In this document: piece by piece, positions 1-9,553 of the stretch
Position numbering within the stretch: position 1 is the first letter of the stretch
How the letters are laid out: each line of letters begins with the position of its first letter
Origin: Candidatus Altimarinota bacterium
Lineage (GTDB): Bacteria; Patescibacteriota; Gracilibacteria; BD1-5; UBA2023
NCBI GenBank assembly: GCA_023260135.1
Contig: JALQWG010000004.1
Location: forward strand, 30,102 to 94,101
DNA: 64,000 nt
Direction: 5' to 3'
Position numbers and translations under genes: made by a program
The notes under the pieces: generated by a model
Told to the model about the DNA's origin: nothing
What the model saw: only the letters and a program-made list of their open reading frames with translations
Databases searched by the model: none

Positions 1-248
1 TTGTCGCGATTGTCGCCATGATAGCGGTCGTGCATGCAGTCGAGGCATACTACCTCAATCCGAGAATTGTATCAGCGTACGTACACTTCCCTGTATTTAT
101 CACGTTCATCATCCTCCTCCTCGGAGAACACTTCTTCGGGCTCATAGGACTCCTCATCGGTATCCCTGTCGTATCGATTATTATCGATATAGCTCGAGAT
201 ATCAACCTCTATATAGATGATGTAAAAAGACGCCTACAAAATGGATAA
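1..248 (+). CDS. AI-2E family transporter, C-terminal fragment (5' end outside window)
   Basis: Partial gene. It is open from the window edge (frame starting at base 3) and ends at TAA 246-248. About 81 residues are visible, with two strongly hydrophobic stretches separated by a conserved Pro/Gly segment ([15 protein letters not shown], then [16 protein letters not shown]). These match the C-terminal end of the AI-2E/UPF0118 permease family, which are multi-span inner-membrane proteins of mostly unproven substrate. The last 8 bases overlap the start of miaA, so translation of the two is probably coupled. Function beyond 'permease family' is inference. Confidence 0.75.
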   Translation, partial: VAIVAMIAVVHAVEAYYLNPRIVSAYVHFPVFITFIILLLGEHFFGLIGLLIGIPVVSIIIDIARDINLYIDDVKRRLQNG

Positions 249-1401
249 AACCACAGAACAACTCATACTCGAATTCGTAGAAAAAAATCCCTCAGGAGTC
301 ATCGTGATATATGGACCAACTGGCTGTGGCAAGACTGCTCTCTCGATAGAAGTCGCACGTCTCATAGAGAGCGATATTATCTCTGTCGATGCGCGCCAAG
401 TCTACCGTGGACTCGATATCTGAACTGGCAAGATCACTCCCGATGAGATGCAATGAATCCCCCACCATATGCTCGATGTGGTAGATATCACTGAGCCTTT
501 TTCTGTTGTGGATTTTCGAAAGAAAGTCGAAGAACTCGCGATATGGAAAAAGATGCAGGAAAAGTTTTATTTAACAAATAGTAGTCCTGTTATAGATGAA
601 AACACTGAAATAGGGGTTCGGGGGGAAGGCACTGTCCAAAATTTTCGACAGAAAATTTCGAGCGGTGATGAAAAACAGATAGTGATGAGCGAAGCGAATT
701 CTGAGCGAGTTTGACTTCCCCTCGAGACTTTTGGTACTTTTGGTCACAAAAGTACGGAGAGTGGTGCCTGAATAATAGAGCATGATAACGAAAAATTCTT
801 CCCCATCCTCTGCGGTGGTACCTGACTCTACCTCGACTCACTCATCTATGAGCGCGAGTACATGGGTGAAAAACCTGACACCACACGTCGTGATGAACTC
901 GAGGCATACAGACTCGAGCATGGGAACCAAGCACTCTGGAATATGCTCCATGCTATCGATCCTGTCTATGCAGATATGCTCCATGTGAATAATTATACCT
1001 ATATCATCCGTGGTATCGAGGTATATGAAAAAACTGGAAAATCCAAACTCGAGGCTACACATGGACAAAAACTCCTCTATCCAACCCTGTTCCTCACACC
1101 ATATACAGATAGTCCTGAGAATAGAAAAGCACTCTATGAAAAAATCAACCATCGTGTACAGAAAATGTTTGATGATTGACTTATAGAAGAAGTATGATAC
1201 AATATCGATACTTTATTTTGAGGATATCTCTCTGAAGCATCCTCCTATCCTGGGCTCGTAACGATTGGCTACCGCGAAGTGATACAATATCTCCAGTGAG
1301 AACTCACTCTCTGAGAATGTATTACTCTGGTACAACAACACAATCGTAACTACGCAAAAAGGCAGATAACCTGGAATAAAAAATATGAATCCCAAGCATA
1401 G
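241..1401 (+). CDS. miaA: tRNA dimethylallyltransferase MiaA with an in-frame insertion
   Basis: Transfers a dimethylallyl group to the N6 of A37 in tRNAs reading UNN codons. Walker A GPTGCGKT lies at residues 25-32, followed by [16 protein letters not shown] and, near residue 189, CGGTGLYLDS. The C terminus has the family [14 protein letters not shown] signature. Six in-frame TGA codons fall at expected glycines, for example DIGTGK. Between WKKMQEK (about residue 106) and FFPILCGG (about 184) there are some 70 extra residues of unusual composition, encoded by DNA related to dispersed repeats elsewhere in the window. At 386 aa the protein is longer than the usual 300-320, and the excess equals the insertion. 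Confidence 0.93.
560..780 (+). repeat. Repeat-derived in-frame insertion inside miaA
   Basis: This segment has no counterpart in the MiaA family and keeps the reading frame. It contains a stem-loop around 727-755 (GGTACTTTTGG ... CACAAAAGTAC) that recurs nearly identically at about 29311-29339 and in diverged form at about 23451-23476. The ends are approximate because they were set from the protein family, not from an alignment. Confidence 0.6.
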
Positions 1402-1642
1402 CGAAAATAGAAATACTATAGTAGAAAATATACTGAAACCAGTAATTCCTCATGCCATGAGATCAGTCCATGAAAAAAATACTATAATTATGAGAATTCT
1501 TGAAGTAACCTCATGAGAGTTTTCTATACCAAAAGATACATGAACAGATAAAGGTGATACAGATGAGTACGATGCTTTTTTTAGGCAAGCATCAATACAG
1601 ACATGAAGGACATTGCCATGAGTTTCTTATGGAAGTAACTAA
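1385..1642 (+). CDS. Small hypothetical protein (85 aa)
   Basis: Not recognised. ATG at 1385 lies inside the 3' end of miaA (17-nt overlap) and the frame runs to TAA 1640-1642 through four TGA codons read as Gly. The product is hydrophilic, Thr/Asp-rich, with no membrane segment or cysteine motif. Placement between miaA and the next gene suggests co-transcription. Supported only by the open frame, so existence is moderately certain. Confidence 0.4.
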
Positions 1643-1666
1643 TATTTCATTAACTTATTGTAGAAT

Positions 1667-2110
1667 ATGAGTGAAGTTATAGACTTATCTCGAGTAAGAG
1701 AAGATATTGCACAGTCAGCAATATCTAAACTCGTAAGCACCTATGTTGAAAAAATAGAAAAAAAGTTATCTTTACCAACAAGAAAAGTCTCAGTACTTGA
1801 TGAGGCTATATTTCGATGGGTTCAGGAGAATCCCTATGCCTCATCAACTAAGATAGCTGAAAATATCTTACTTCTCATGAAGGATAGTTGATTGCAGTCG
1901 ATCGACTCATCTACTTTGACATTATTTGTTGGATGCCTACAAAAAACTCCCTATTGAGAGTTAAGTGAATTAAAAAATCATATTACAAGATGACTTGAGA
2001 TTGATGGTGTAGCTGAGATTGATGTATATCATTCTATTCACTTAGTTGAACTTCTTAAGGAGTTTAATAATTCCTCCTCAGATACTGCAGCTCCCCATCT
2101 TCTCATATAG
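1667..2110 (+). CDS. Hypothetical protein (147 aa)
   Basis: Not recognised. Starts MSEVIDLSRVRED and ends at TAG 2108-2110, with three TGA-Gly codons. It is predicted to be soluble and mostly helical, with a central WVQENPYASSTKIAENIL segment that looks like a short helix-turn-helix-like unit, although no family could be named. The last 47 nt overlap, tail to tail, the 3' end of the Sua5-like gene on the other strand. Codon use is more AT-rich (TTA, CTT) than in the housekeeping genes. Confidence 0.6.
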
Positions 2111-2714
2111 AAAATATATCCGATGGCGGTTGACTACATACTCATCCATCGATTCACTCAACTCACGGAAAATAGACTCTTGCTTCGGCAAGAGTTTCTG
2201 ATTCACTCATTCATGAGAGATTAGCACTCGTGAGATAGAGTGGGAAGTCCAAGGTTCCGTCATTGCGAGGTACGATGTGCGACCAGAGGGAGCCATACCC
2301 CCGAATGCGAGTCTCCGCGAAGCGGGACGACACATGAGAGGGGTGAGCAATCCAGTCATTATAAGGAATTCCTTTTTGTTGTCCTGGATCGCTTCATTCT
2401 TCGCGATGACGGAGACATACGCTCGCTACACGAATAGAGAGTATTTGGTATTTTTCAACATCCATCCACTCAGGGAGAGTAAAGTCCTCCCGCTTCTTCC
2501 CAAGGAAACTCCATGGATGAGGATAGTTTTTGAGGAACTCTATCTGCCTCTCTGATATATCGATATACTCTCTCATGTCATCATAATCCTCCACGAGAAT
2601 CGCAAGTTGCTTACCAAAATCCCGACCCTTGAGTCGGTATATCTCGTGGTAGTCTTGCTCTGTGAATTCTCAAGCAAGACCATAGCATGTGTCAGTTGGA
2701 AGGATAATAAGCAT
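2064..2714 (-). CDS. Sua5/YrdC-type threonylcarbamoyl-AMP synthase with an in-frame palindromic insertion
   Basis: YrdC-domain enzymes make threonylcarbamoyl-AMP for t6A37 synthesis in tRNA. Residue 1 begins MLIILPTDTCYGLAG, the classical N-terminal substrate loop, followed by YRLKGRDFGKQLAIL. The TSANLSG motif is at about 162-168. Between VASVCLRH and PLYLTSAN, about 50 residues (101-152) are encoded by a dispersed palindromic element and have no family counterpart. Without them the protein would be about 165 aa, small but reasonable for YrdC. Start chosen because an in-frame TAG lies two codons upstream. Several glycines, including that of TSANLSG, are UGA. Confidence 0.85.
2257..2412. repeat. 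Family A palindromic element inserted in frame in the Sua5/YrdC gene
   Basis: Bounded by inverted ends CCGTCATTGCGA (2258-2269) and TCGCGATGACGG (2401-2412). Inside are further segments shared with 12056-12141, including the run TCCTTTTTGTTGTCCTGGAT. Read on the minus strand it encodes HREEGSDPGQQKG followed by a DWIA and a PRNDG segment. Confidence 0.8.
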
Positions 2715-2747
2715 CGGCTATTGGTTATTGGATTCTCGTGGTTCCCG

Positions 2748-2777
2748 TCATTCTGAGTGAAGCGAAGAATCCAGGAT
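2748..2777. repeat. Family A repeat, short intergenic unit
   Basis: CCGTCATTCTGAGTGAAGCG followed by AAGAATCCAGG is a short form of the dispersed element. It sits directly against the stop codon of the GIY-YIG gene and 33 nt upstream of the Sua5-like start. Confidence 0.7.
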
Positions 2778-3065
2778 CTACAAGTCATAAGTTAAGTCCT
2801 TCCACTGGGGGTTATATTGTTCAATAAGTTCAATTTTTCTTTTTCTAGTTATACACTTCAGTGTTTTTTCTCGAACGAGAGCTTCTGTGAACTTCTCAAA
2901 TACTTCATAATAGACAAGAGTATGGACATGATACATTTTGGTAAATCACTCAATATATCAATTTTTGTGTTGTTCTATCCTCTGAGAGAGATTGCTCGTG
3001 ACTCATACATAGAGTGTACCATTTCTCTGACTTGCAAGTATGTAGACATATCAGACTTTATTCAT
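2778..3065 (-). CDS. GIY-YIG nuclease domain protein (95 aa)
   Basis: The protein carries VGYVYILAS ... GTLYVGVTSNL, the GIY-YIG signature, then the RIEQHKNG segment and a C-terminal FTEALVREKTLK helix containing the metal-binding Glu. This is the whole catalytic domain, as in small UvrC-like/YhbQ-type proteins, with no extra DNA-binding domain. The physiological substrate of these stand-alone proteins is unknown. ATG is at 3063-3065 and TAG at 2778-2780. The gene is flanked on both sides by family A repeat units, and both invariant-region glycines are encoded by TGA. Confidence 0.85.
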
Positions 3066-3070
3066 ATCTA

Positions 3071-3104
3071 TCCTGGATGCTTCGTGCCTCAGCATGACGG
3101 GGAC
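3071..3104. repeat. Family A repeat, short intergenic unit
   Basis: CTGGATGCTTCGTGCCTCAG then CATGACGGGGA. It fills the gap between the GIY-YIG start and the 3' end of the oxidoreductase beta-subunit gene, which looks truncated. Confidence 0.7.
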
Positions 3105-3122
3105 AATAAATACACAATTTAC

Positions 3123-3731
3123 TTACATTGCCCATCTACGAAAACTCGGACAATCCTGCTCGACGTCGATATGAGAGAATCCCTTGTGTTGTATCGCTGC
3201 CTTGATGATCTCCTTGAGTTCCTGGAAGTTCTTGGAGTGAGCTGTCTTACTGAAGCTACATCCTGCATGTTCAGCAAGTGCAACTGGATCAAGTGGCTTG
3301 ATGAGATTCCCTTCTGGAGCCGTCTTGGTCACCGCGCCTATCGGAGTTGTCGGAGAGGATTGCCCCGTCGTGAGAGCGTAGTTCTCGTTGTTGAATACGA
3401 TATATGTGATATCGAGATCACGACGACATGCATGGATAAAATGCCCCATACCGATACCATATCCATCACCATCACCACCAACTGCAACAACAGTGAGAGA
3501 TGGATCTACCATCTTGACCCCAGTAGCGAATGGAAGTGTACGACCATGAAGCGTCTCAGCTGCATATCCATCGATATACTGTGAGGCTTTCCCCGAGCAT
3601 CCGACACCCGAAACTACCACTCGCTTATGCGAAGGGATTCAGAGTTCTTTGAAGGCATTTTTGATCGCCATGATGATGAGGAAGTCTCCGCAACCGGGAC
3701 ACCATTGGATGTTAGTGAGTCAAGAGCGCAT
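3123..3731 (-). CDS. 2-oxoacid:ferredoxin oxidoreductase, beta (TPP-binding) subunit, short C terminus
   Basis: The beta subunit holds thiamine pyrophosphate and an Fe-S cluster and, with the alpha/gamma subunit, oxidatively decarboxylates a 2-oxoacid to acyl-CoA, reducing ferredoxin. The N-terminal CPGCGD is at 11-16, the GVGCSG cysteine follows, and the TPP motif GGDGDGYGIGMGHF starts near residue 86, then NNENYALTTGQ and SPTTPIGA. The protein stops just after DCPSFRRW, at 202 aa, whereas family members usually continue another 70-90 residues. The stop lies close to a repeat unit. Last gene of a three-gene leftward operon. Confidence 0.88.
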
Positions 3732-3741
3732 AGTGGTTTAG

Positions 3742-4101
3742 TTATTTCTTTACGGATAAAAATCATTCAAAGTGTATCTCTGGATTTTCTATATCATAGA
3801 TATCGAGAATCTGATATTTTCATCGAGTCCAGATATCACCGTTTTCATAAAAGTGAGTTGCTTCGAGTATTCTAATAGCTGCATGAGGACGACTGAGTAC
3901 AGCATTTCATTCGGTCTGGATAAGAGGAATTGGCTCATCTTGGAGGAGATAAAAGTTCCTCTGTCACTTTTTTAGGAAGTTATACACTTCTCAGATTTTG
4001 AGATTTTTTGGGATGCATTCTGATTCTTTTCTCTCTCATCTCTCAAAAAATGAAATATGTCGGAGAGCAAGATCAGGATTGAATTCTACTTGGATTCACA
4101 T
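3742..4101 (-). CDS. Hypothetical protein inside the oxidoreductase operon (119 aa)
   Basis: Not recognised. It lies between the alpha/gamma gene (5 nt gap) and the beta gene (10 nt gap), so it is almost certainly co-translated with them. Seven TGA-Gly codons make it invisible in the standard code. It is soluble, aromatic-rich, and has no Cys cluster that would make it a ferredoxin or delta subunit. The central segment RPHAAIRILEATHFYENG and a C-terminal beta-rich part suggest a small folded domain. A role as accessory or assembly factor of the oxidoreductase is inferred from position only. Confidence 0.75.
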
Positions 4102-4106
4102 AGAGC

Positions 4107-5789
4107 TTATTTTAATGAATCAAAGTCTTCATAGAAGAACGGCATGAGGTCATACTTGCGGATATGAGCTATCTCAAGAGTTGAGACGAACTTGAGTCCG
4201 AATTCCTTGGTCACATAGTCTTCGAGTTGTCCTGCATAGTTGGATTCTACAAAAACTACTTTTTCAAGTCCGACAATCACATCTCGCATACGAGCATCGA
4301 GAGGCTTCAGACATGTTATTACTATCACTCCCCATTCAGGATTATCTCGCGTCCATGCCTCTGCAGTATATGCTGTGAGAGAGAATGTGAGGATCATCTT
4401 CTTCGCAGTAGGATTCACAACTCGATATCACATGATGCCTTCTTTTTCGTAGAAGTTCTGGAGCTTGCGGGCGCGCTTCTCGGTCATAGCAACCTTCATA
4501 TCTATCTCCTCAGTTGTCGCACCATACTCGTCATGTTCATATGATGTAGCGATGAAGTCACCGAGTTCTGTACCAACACGGACATATGGAGAGACACCAT
4601 CATCTGTGAGTTCATATCGCTTGTAGTCTGCGGATGGATTATCTATGAGTTTTCCACGATTGGCTGGAGTTGGTGTGAGTTCTCCGACAGAGACCTTGCC
4701 TTCTGAGTACTGCTTATCTGTGAGGATGATGACTGTTGTCTGGTATTTTTGTGCGATATTGAGTGCCTGACCTGCCATAGCGTACCCCTCTTCCATCGTA
4801 GATGGAATGAGTACCACATGATCTCCTCCACCGAATGTCGGAACAAGAGCATATGTGATCTCTGATTGCTCGTGATATGTCGGAGTTCCTGTCGATGGAC
4901 CTGCGCGCTGAGAGAGTATCGCAACTATCGGGAACTCTGCCTGCGCAGCGAATGAGAGTGCCTCAGTCATCAGTGCGAATCCTCCACCACTCGTCGCAAC
5001 CATCGCACGAGCACCAGTGAACGATGCACCAAGTGCTGAGTTCATCACCGCAATCTCATCTTCTGCTTGGAGGTAGGTAACTTTTTTGGAATTCACGATC
5101 TCTGTGAGTACCGTCGATGCTGGAGTCATCGGATATGCACTGAAATACTCGAGCTCAGATGCAATCGCACCGTATGCGAGGGCTTTGTTTCCATAGATGA
5201 CAGTTTTTGGAGTTTTACCTGTCTGGATATATTCTCGCATGTGATTATTCGTATTGGCTGTTTTTCACTGCTCACTATATTCACGGAGGATACCGAGATT
5301 TTTCTCGACAACTTCGTCTCATTTTTTTGCAAATGACTTACGAATGCTTGGTTCAAATACGGATACATCCAGTCCGAGATATCCTGCGAGTATACCGAGA
5401 AGGTATGTATTCTCATACTTGTCCTCGATGAGTGGAGATATGACGACATAGTCGGTACGAAGTGTTGGATGAGCGACCTCGACTTTTTCTATCCACTTCT
5501 GATTCGCGATGAGGAGTCCTCATTTTCTGAGCGATGTCAGATTTGGGGTGATATTTTTTTCATTCAGAGAAATCAAAATATCAACAGCCTTTGTGAGGTA
5601 TGGTTGTTCGCTCGTGATATGGACATCATAATAATTGAGTCCTCACTTGATGATAGACTGATACTCAGAGTCGGTGATGATCTGTTGACCGAGCGATGCA
5701 AATGCATTCGCGATGATATCCATGATCGAGTGCATACCGAGTCCTGCTGGACCCGCGATACGGATGGCGAAGTGTGTGTTGGAAGACAT
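4107..5789 (-). CDS. 2-oxoacid:ferredoxin oxidoreductase, fused gamma-alpha subunit
   Basis: 560 aa. Residues 1 to about 190 form the gamma domain, beginning FAIRIAGPAGLGMHS, and the rest is the alpha (pyrimidine-binding) domain with SAYPMTPAS and SGGGFALMTEALSFA followed by SQRAGPSTGTPTYHEQSE. This gamma-alpha fusion is the architecture of KorA/2-oxoglutarate-type enzymes, but substrate specificity cannot be read from the sequence. First gene of the operon; upstream is a TATACT hexamer and two tandem copies of an ATATATTTTC-like unit before the ATG. It suggests ferredoxin-linked fermentative metabolism. Confidence 0.9.
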
Positions 5790-5861
5790 GAAAATATATG
5801 AAAATATATGAAAATTATGCGGAGAGTATAGTAAAAAAGACAAAAAAAGCAAAACCGTTCT

Positions 5862-6014
5862 CTACATAAATATCAATGCAAAAACGATATTCAAAATAGT
5901 AAACCAGAATAGATACCCTCGTGGTGTATTGTCCTTGAGATAATTGGCTCCTATATGCGAGAGTATGAGTGTTACAATCGTTGTCCAGATGAGGTGAGAG
6001 ATGGAGAGATTCAT
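5862..6014 (-). CDS. Small membrane protein (50 aa)
   Basis: ATG 6012-6014 to TAG 5862-5864. Two hydrophobic segments (HLIWTTIVTLILSHIG and YLFWFTILNIVFALIF) are separated by a charged NYLKDNTPRG loop, so a two-span hairpin in the membrane is predicted. It lies 15 nt downstream of the MFS permease in the same direction and may be co-transcribed with it. No family recognised. Confidence 0.55.
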   Translation of the reverse strand: MNLSISHLIWTTIVTLILSHIGANYLKDNTPRGYLFWFTILNIVFALIFM

Positions 6015-6029
6015 AATTCGAGGAAGTTT

Positions 6030-7208
6030 TTATATATCGAGATTCGTACTACGAGCGAGGAAGAGGTACGATATGCCAAAAAATACAGCAAAAAGAATTC
6101 CTGAAAATAAAAGTGCCGTATGGATAGTATATGCATCACTCACATATCCAACTATCGGTCCGACGAATACAAATACGAGGCGAAACATCATTGCTTGTAT
6201 GGAGAGGACTGTCGCACGGATGCTCGATGGTATAAGGATATTGACATAGTCAGAGAGTACTACAGATCCAAACCCTCTCGCGAGATAAAAGAGGAAAAGA
6301 AAGACAATTCCATAGATAACATGAACAAATGAGAGAAAAGTATAGCCAAGCACGGGAAGTGCCATCATGAAATACAGTGAGTTCTTGCGACCGAGGAATT
6401 CCTCTATCCTATGAGCAAAAAATGAGGCGGGAACGAGAAATATCACCAATACCGACCACACAACTCAGAAGTACTGGAGTGGGAGCTCAACCGCAGTAAA
6501 GTAATACTGTGAAAGCCAGGTCATGACAAGCGTCGATGCACCAAATATTCACGAAAATAATATCAACCATTTTACTTCTTTGTGTTCATGGAGCGAATAT
6601 TTTACGATTTTTGTGATTCACTTCCAGACTCATTCCTTATTATCATGCTTGTGTTGTGATGGTTCTCGGAGAAAAAAAACGAGAGGAATAGTACAGAGAT
6701 AGAGGTAAAATTGTACCTCAAGTGGAAGTCGTAAGCTGATAACCGCGAGGAATCCACCGAGGAAACTCGCTGTTGCCTCAGAGATACTAGAAATAGATTG
6801 GAGATATCATTGATATTTTTTATTCTGACCCTGTTTTCACTCATCAAGGAGTGTATCATAGAGCATAGCAGAGTCAGTTCCAGAGATAAAACTGGAGCCA
6901 AGACCGAGAACGAGTTCTGCAATAAGGAATCACCAAAATCCGTCTGCAAGTACATACCAACCAAGTCAAACTGTAGAGATAAGAGTACCTATAAGTATGG
7001 ATTTTTTACGGCCAAGTACATCAGAGAAGTATCCTGTCGGAATCTCAAAAAGTACAACTCAGATAGCAAAACATGCCTGGATGATAAATATCTCCTGATG
7101 TGAAAGTCCATGTTCACGGAAAAATATCGTCACAACAGGCATAATGAGGAGGAACCATCTCACTGCACGCAGTATGAGGAGAATGATGACGTTGCGAGAG
7201 AATAGCAT
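6030..7208 (-). CDS. MFS family transporter
   Basis: 392 aa with about twelve hydrophobic segments. The first intracellular loop carries GYFSDVLGRKKS, the major-facilitator signature between spans 2 and 3. Spans 1-4 are followed by ELVLGLGSSFISGTDSAML, typical of drug/solute MFS members. The second half includes RIEEFLGRKNS, the repeat of the same motif. Substrate is unknown. An AGTATA on the plus strand (TATACT on the coding strand) lies 6 nt before the ATG. Many glycines are UGA, so it appears fragmented under table 11. Confidence 0.88.
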
Positions 7209-7394
7209 GAGAAAAGTATAGAGAAAAAGAAAGGAAAAGCAAAAATAGCAGATTCCTTATTTGGAAATTTGACAAGAAATACAAGAAGAAGTAAAATACA
7301 CTTGTCCAGTCAAACTGACTGGCGAGGTTGTCACACCTTTTGTGATATTTCCCCGCCAGCGAAAGCGCTGGATAGGGAATTCTTGGAGAAAACC

Positions 7395-7703
7395 ATGTTG
7401 AACAATCCTGATATCGCGATGACATTTTCGTTCATCATGGCTGGGGTTCTGTTGATCATCATGTCAACAATAAACTCCACTGATGATCCGCAACGAAAGT
7501 TTGGCGTGATATTTTTCACGCTTATGGGGTGTTTACTTTTCGGCAACGGATTAAACATGCTGGGTATAGCGTTCATCTACACCACTATGTGGTGTATTGG
7601 CTATATTCTGCTGGTACTCCTCGGGCGGTGGCTGATGCGGGAAATGCTCAAAGAGCATCTTATCACAAATGCCTACGGTTACGTAAAGGGGTTACAGGGG
7701 TAA
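7395..7703 (+). CDS. Small membrane protein with atypical codon use (102 aa)
   Basis: ATG at 7395 is preceded by a clear GGAGA ribosome-binding site, unlike most genes here. Three or four hydrophobic segments are present (MTFSFIMAGVLLIIM, GVIFFTLMGCLLF, WCIGYILLVLLGRWL). Every glycine is GGN and no TGA is used internally. Leucine is mixed TTG/CTG/CTT/TTA, whereas neighbouring genes use mainly CTC. These points suggest recent acquisition from a standard-code or differently biased source. No family recognised. A strong terminator follows. Confidence 0.6.
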   Translation: MLNNPDIAMTFSFIMAGVLLIIMSTINSTDDPQRKFGVIFFTLMGCLLFGNGLNMLGIAFIYTTMWCIGYILLVLLGRWLMREMLKEHLITNAYGYVKGLQG

Positions 7704-7724
7704 CTCCGTCAGATTCCCTTCTTT

Positions 7725-7764
7725 GTCCACTTCCTGCTTCGGCGGGTGGTGGACTCCTTTTTTA
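7725..7764 (+). terminator. Rho-independent terminator
   Basis: GTCCAC ... CCTGC TTCG GCGGG ... GTGGAC stem-loop followed by TCCTTTTTTA, 21 nt after the stop codon of the small membrane protein gene. Confidence 0.8.
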
Positions 7765-7800
7765 TAAATAACTTTTGGAATAATATCAGATATCCAGAAA

Positions 7801-7915
7801 CACTAGATTGCTTCGTACCTCGCAATGACAGGGACAAAGTAGCACTGGATTCCCGACTATGGTACTCAGGAATGACAGAGACACTGGATTGCTTCGTACC
7901 TCGCGATGACGAAAC
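7801..7915. repeat. Three tandem family A repeat units
   Basis: Three units of about 34 nt each begin CACTRGATT and end AATGACAG or GATGACGA: 7801-7834, 7843-7877 and 7881-7915. The array lies between the terminator and the end of murC. Confidence 0.75.
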
Positions 7916-7922
7916 ACAAGAA

Positions 7923-9386
7923 CTATAATATCTCATACCTCAGCCCATCCACATCACCCGCACCGAGGAAGAGGATTATCGAAGAATTCGGATGACTCGA
8001 ATCATATTCTCGGACGAGTTTTGCAGTATTCTCGAGTCAGTTTCCATCGATTACATTCGGCTGATTTTTTATAATCTCTGAAATGAATCTATCAGTTGTC
8101 ATCCATTCGACATCTTCTTTTTTATCTCGGGAAAAGTAAATATTCGGGATGATGAGTGTATCAAGGTCAGCAAATGATGTTGCGAATTCTTGCAATAACT
8201 CGCGAGTACGCGAATACTGATGCGGTTGGAATACGACGAAGAGTTTTTTGTCTGTATACTTCTCACGGATAGCGCGAAGCGTCGGACGTATCTCGTTCGG
8301 ATGGTGACCATAGTCTGACATCACGATATTGCCATGAGTTGTCGTACCGACGATCTCAGAGCGACGCCATGAACCCTTGTAGGATATGAGTTTTGGTACG
8401 ATGATATCATCCTGCATCCCGAGAAGTCTACCAACTGTATACGCGAGATAGGCATCATGCTCGAGATGAGTTCCTGGTACCTGGAGATGCAGTTCTGGAA
8501 GTGGCATACTTTTCTCTACATTGTAACACTTCTTCGCATTGCAACACATCTCCTCGACACGTGGAAAGTATACTATCTTTCCATTACCGACGATAATCTT
8601 TTTCTCTTCTGGAATATTGAGCTTCTGTGAGTTCTCATCATCTGCAGATATGATGACGAATCCGGATGTCTGATCGACGATCGACTGGAATGCAGAGATA
8701 TAGTCCTCGAGGGACTTGTAGTAGTCGAGATGATCGAGGTCGATATTGGTAATCACCGTGATATATGGACGATACTGGAGGAACGACCTCTTGTACTCAC
8801 ATGCCTCGATGATGAAGTTCTCGGCCTGTATCTCAGTATAGAAGTTAGTATTCCCGAGCTGAGGCACCTGTGTCCCGACGATAGCGGTACATCCAGGTGC
8901 AGTCGGCATATAGGAAAATGCTCCATCTGCAGGAATCTCTATAGTCGGATTGTCTGTGTACTCATTCGCGAGCATGAGTGTCGTCATGGCAGTTGTCGTC
9001 GACTTCCCATGAGAACCGGTGATTGCAATACCCTGCTTCGCGTTAAATACCTCACCGAGTGCAACTGGATATGAGAGGTGTTTTATTTTCAGATCTCGTG
9101 CCTTCGCGAGCTCAGTATTCGCATATATCTGCTCCTCAGGCGTGAGGTCAGGCTTGGTGATGATTGCCTCAGAGTAGATGACAAGTTCAGTATCATCACG
9201 GAGATTCTCTGCCGCATGTCCGATATGGATGTCAAATCCCTCGTTTCGAAGAGTATCCAGAAAAGGCGAATCTGCTCCATCAGATCCAGAAACTGTATAA
9301 CCAAGATACTTGTAGTAGCGAGCCAGAGCCGAGACTCCGATGCCTCCGATACCGATGACATGTAGGTGTTTTTGTGTTTTTTGCAT
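7923..9386 (-). CDS. murC: UDP-N-acetylmuramate--L-alanine ligase MurC
   Basis: Adds L-Ala to UDP-MurNAc in the cytoplasm, the first amino-acid step of peptidoglycan synthesis. HVIGIGGIGVSALA near the N terminus is the UDP-binding loop, GSHGKSTTT at 124-132 is the ATP P-loop, and ITNIDLDHLDYY, GSWRRSE and YGHHPNE are Mur-ligase motifs. At 487 aa it is full length only if the TGA at 8037-8039 is read as Gly; otherwise the last 37 residues are lost. On the coding strand a TATAAT lies 6 nt before the ATG. It indicates an organism with its own peptidoglycan. Confidence 0.95.
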
Positions 9387-9423
9387 GCGGGAATTATAGT
9401 GAGAATTTATTTATTTGCAAAAT

Positions 9424-9453
9424 TTGACATTTTAATAAATAAAATTATTATAA
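9424..9453 (+). promoter_or_regulatory. Candidate promoter for the 9554 small ORF
   Basis: TTGACA at 9424-9429, then a TTATAA/TATAAA hexamer 18-19 nt later. Unlike the short upstream regions of other genes, it leaves a leader of about 90 nt that can fold (GGGAAATT ... AATTTTCCC enclosing GGGCTACACCC). Confidence 0.45.
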
Positions 9454-9553
9454 AAATATCCAGTTAATGATTGACTGGGAAATTCTTTGGGCTACACCCT
9501 AATTGCAATTTTCCCTGTTCAGCGTGTAGGCTGGATGGAAGAAGGGGAACAAT

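Noticed and set aside
420..1180. miaA as a pseudogene broken by several stops
   Set aside because: All internal 'stops' are TGA at family glycines; the frame is intact in table 25.
2817..3584. Long plus-strand ORF of 255 codons opposite the oxidoreductase beta and GIY-YIG genes
   Set aside because: It is the antisense of two recognised genes and has no protein-like motifs; the minus strand explains the region fully.
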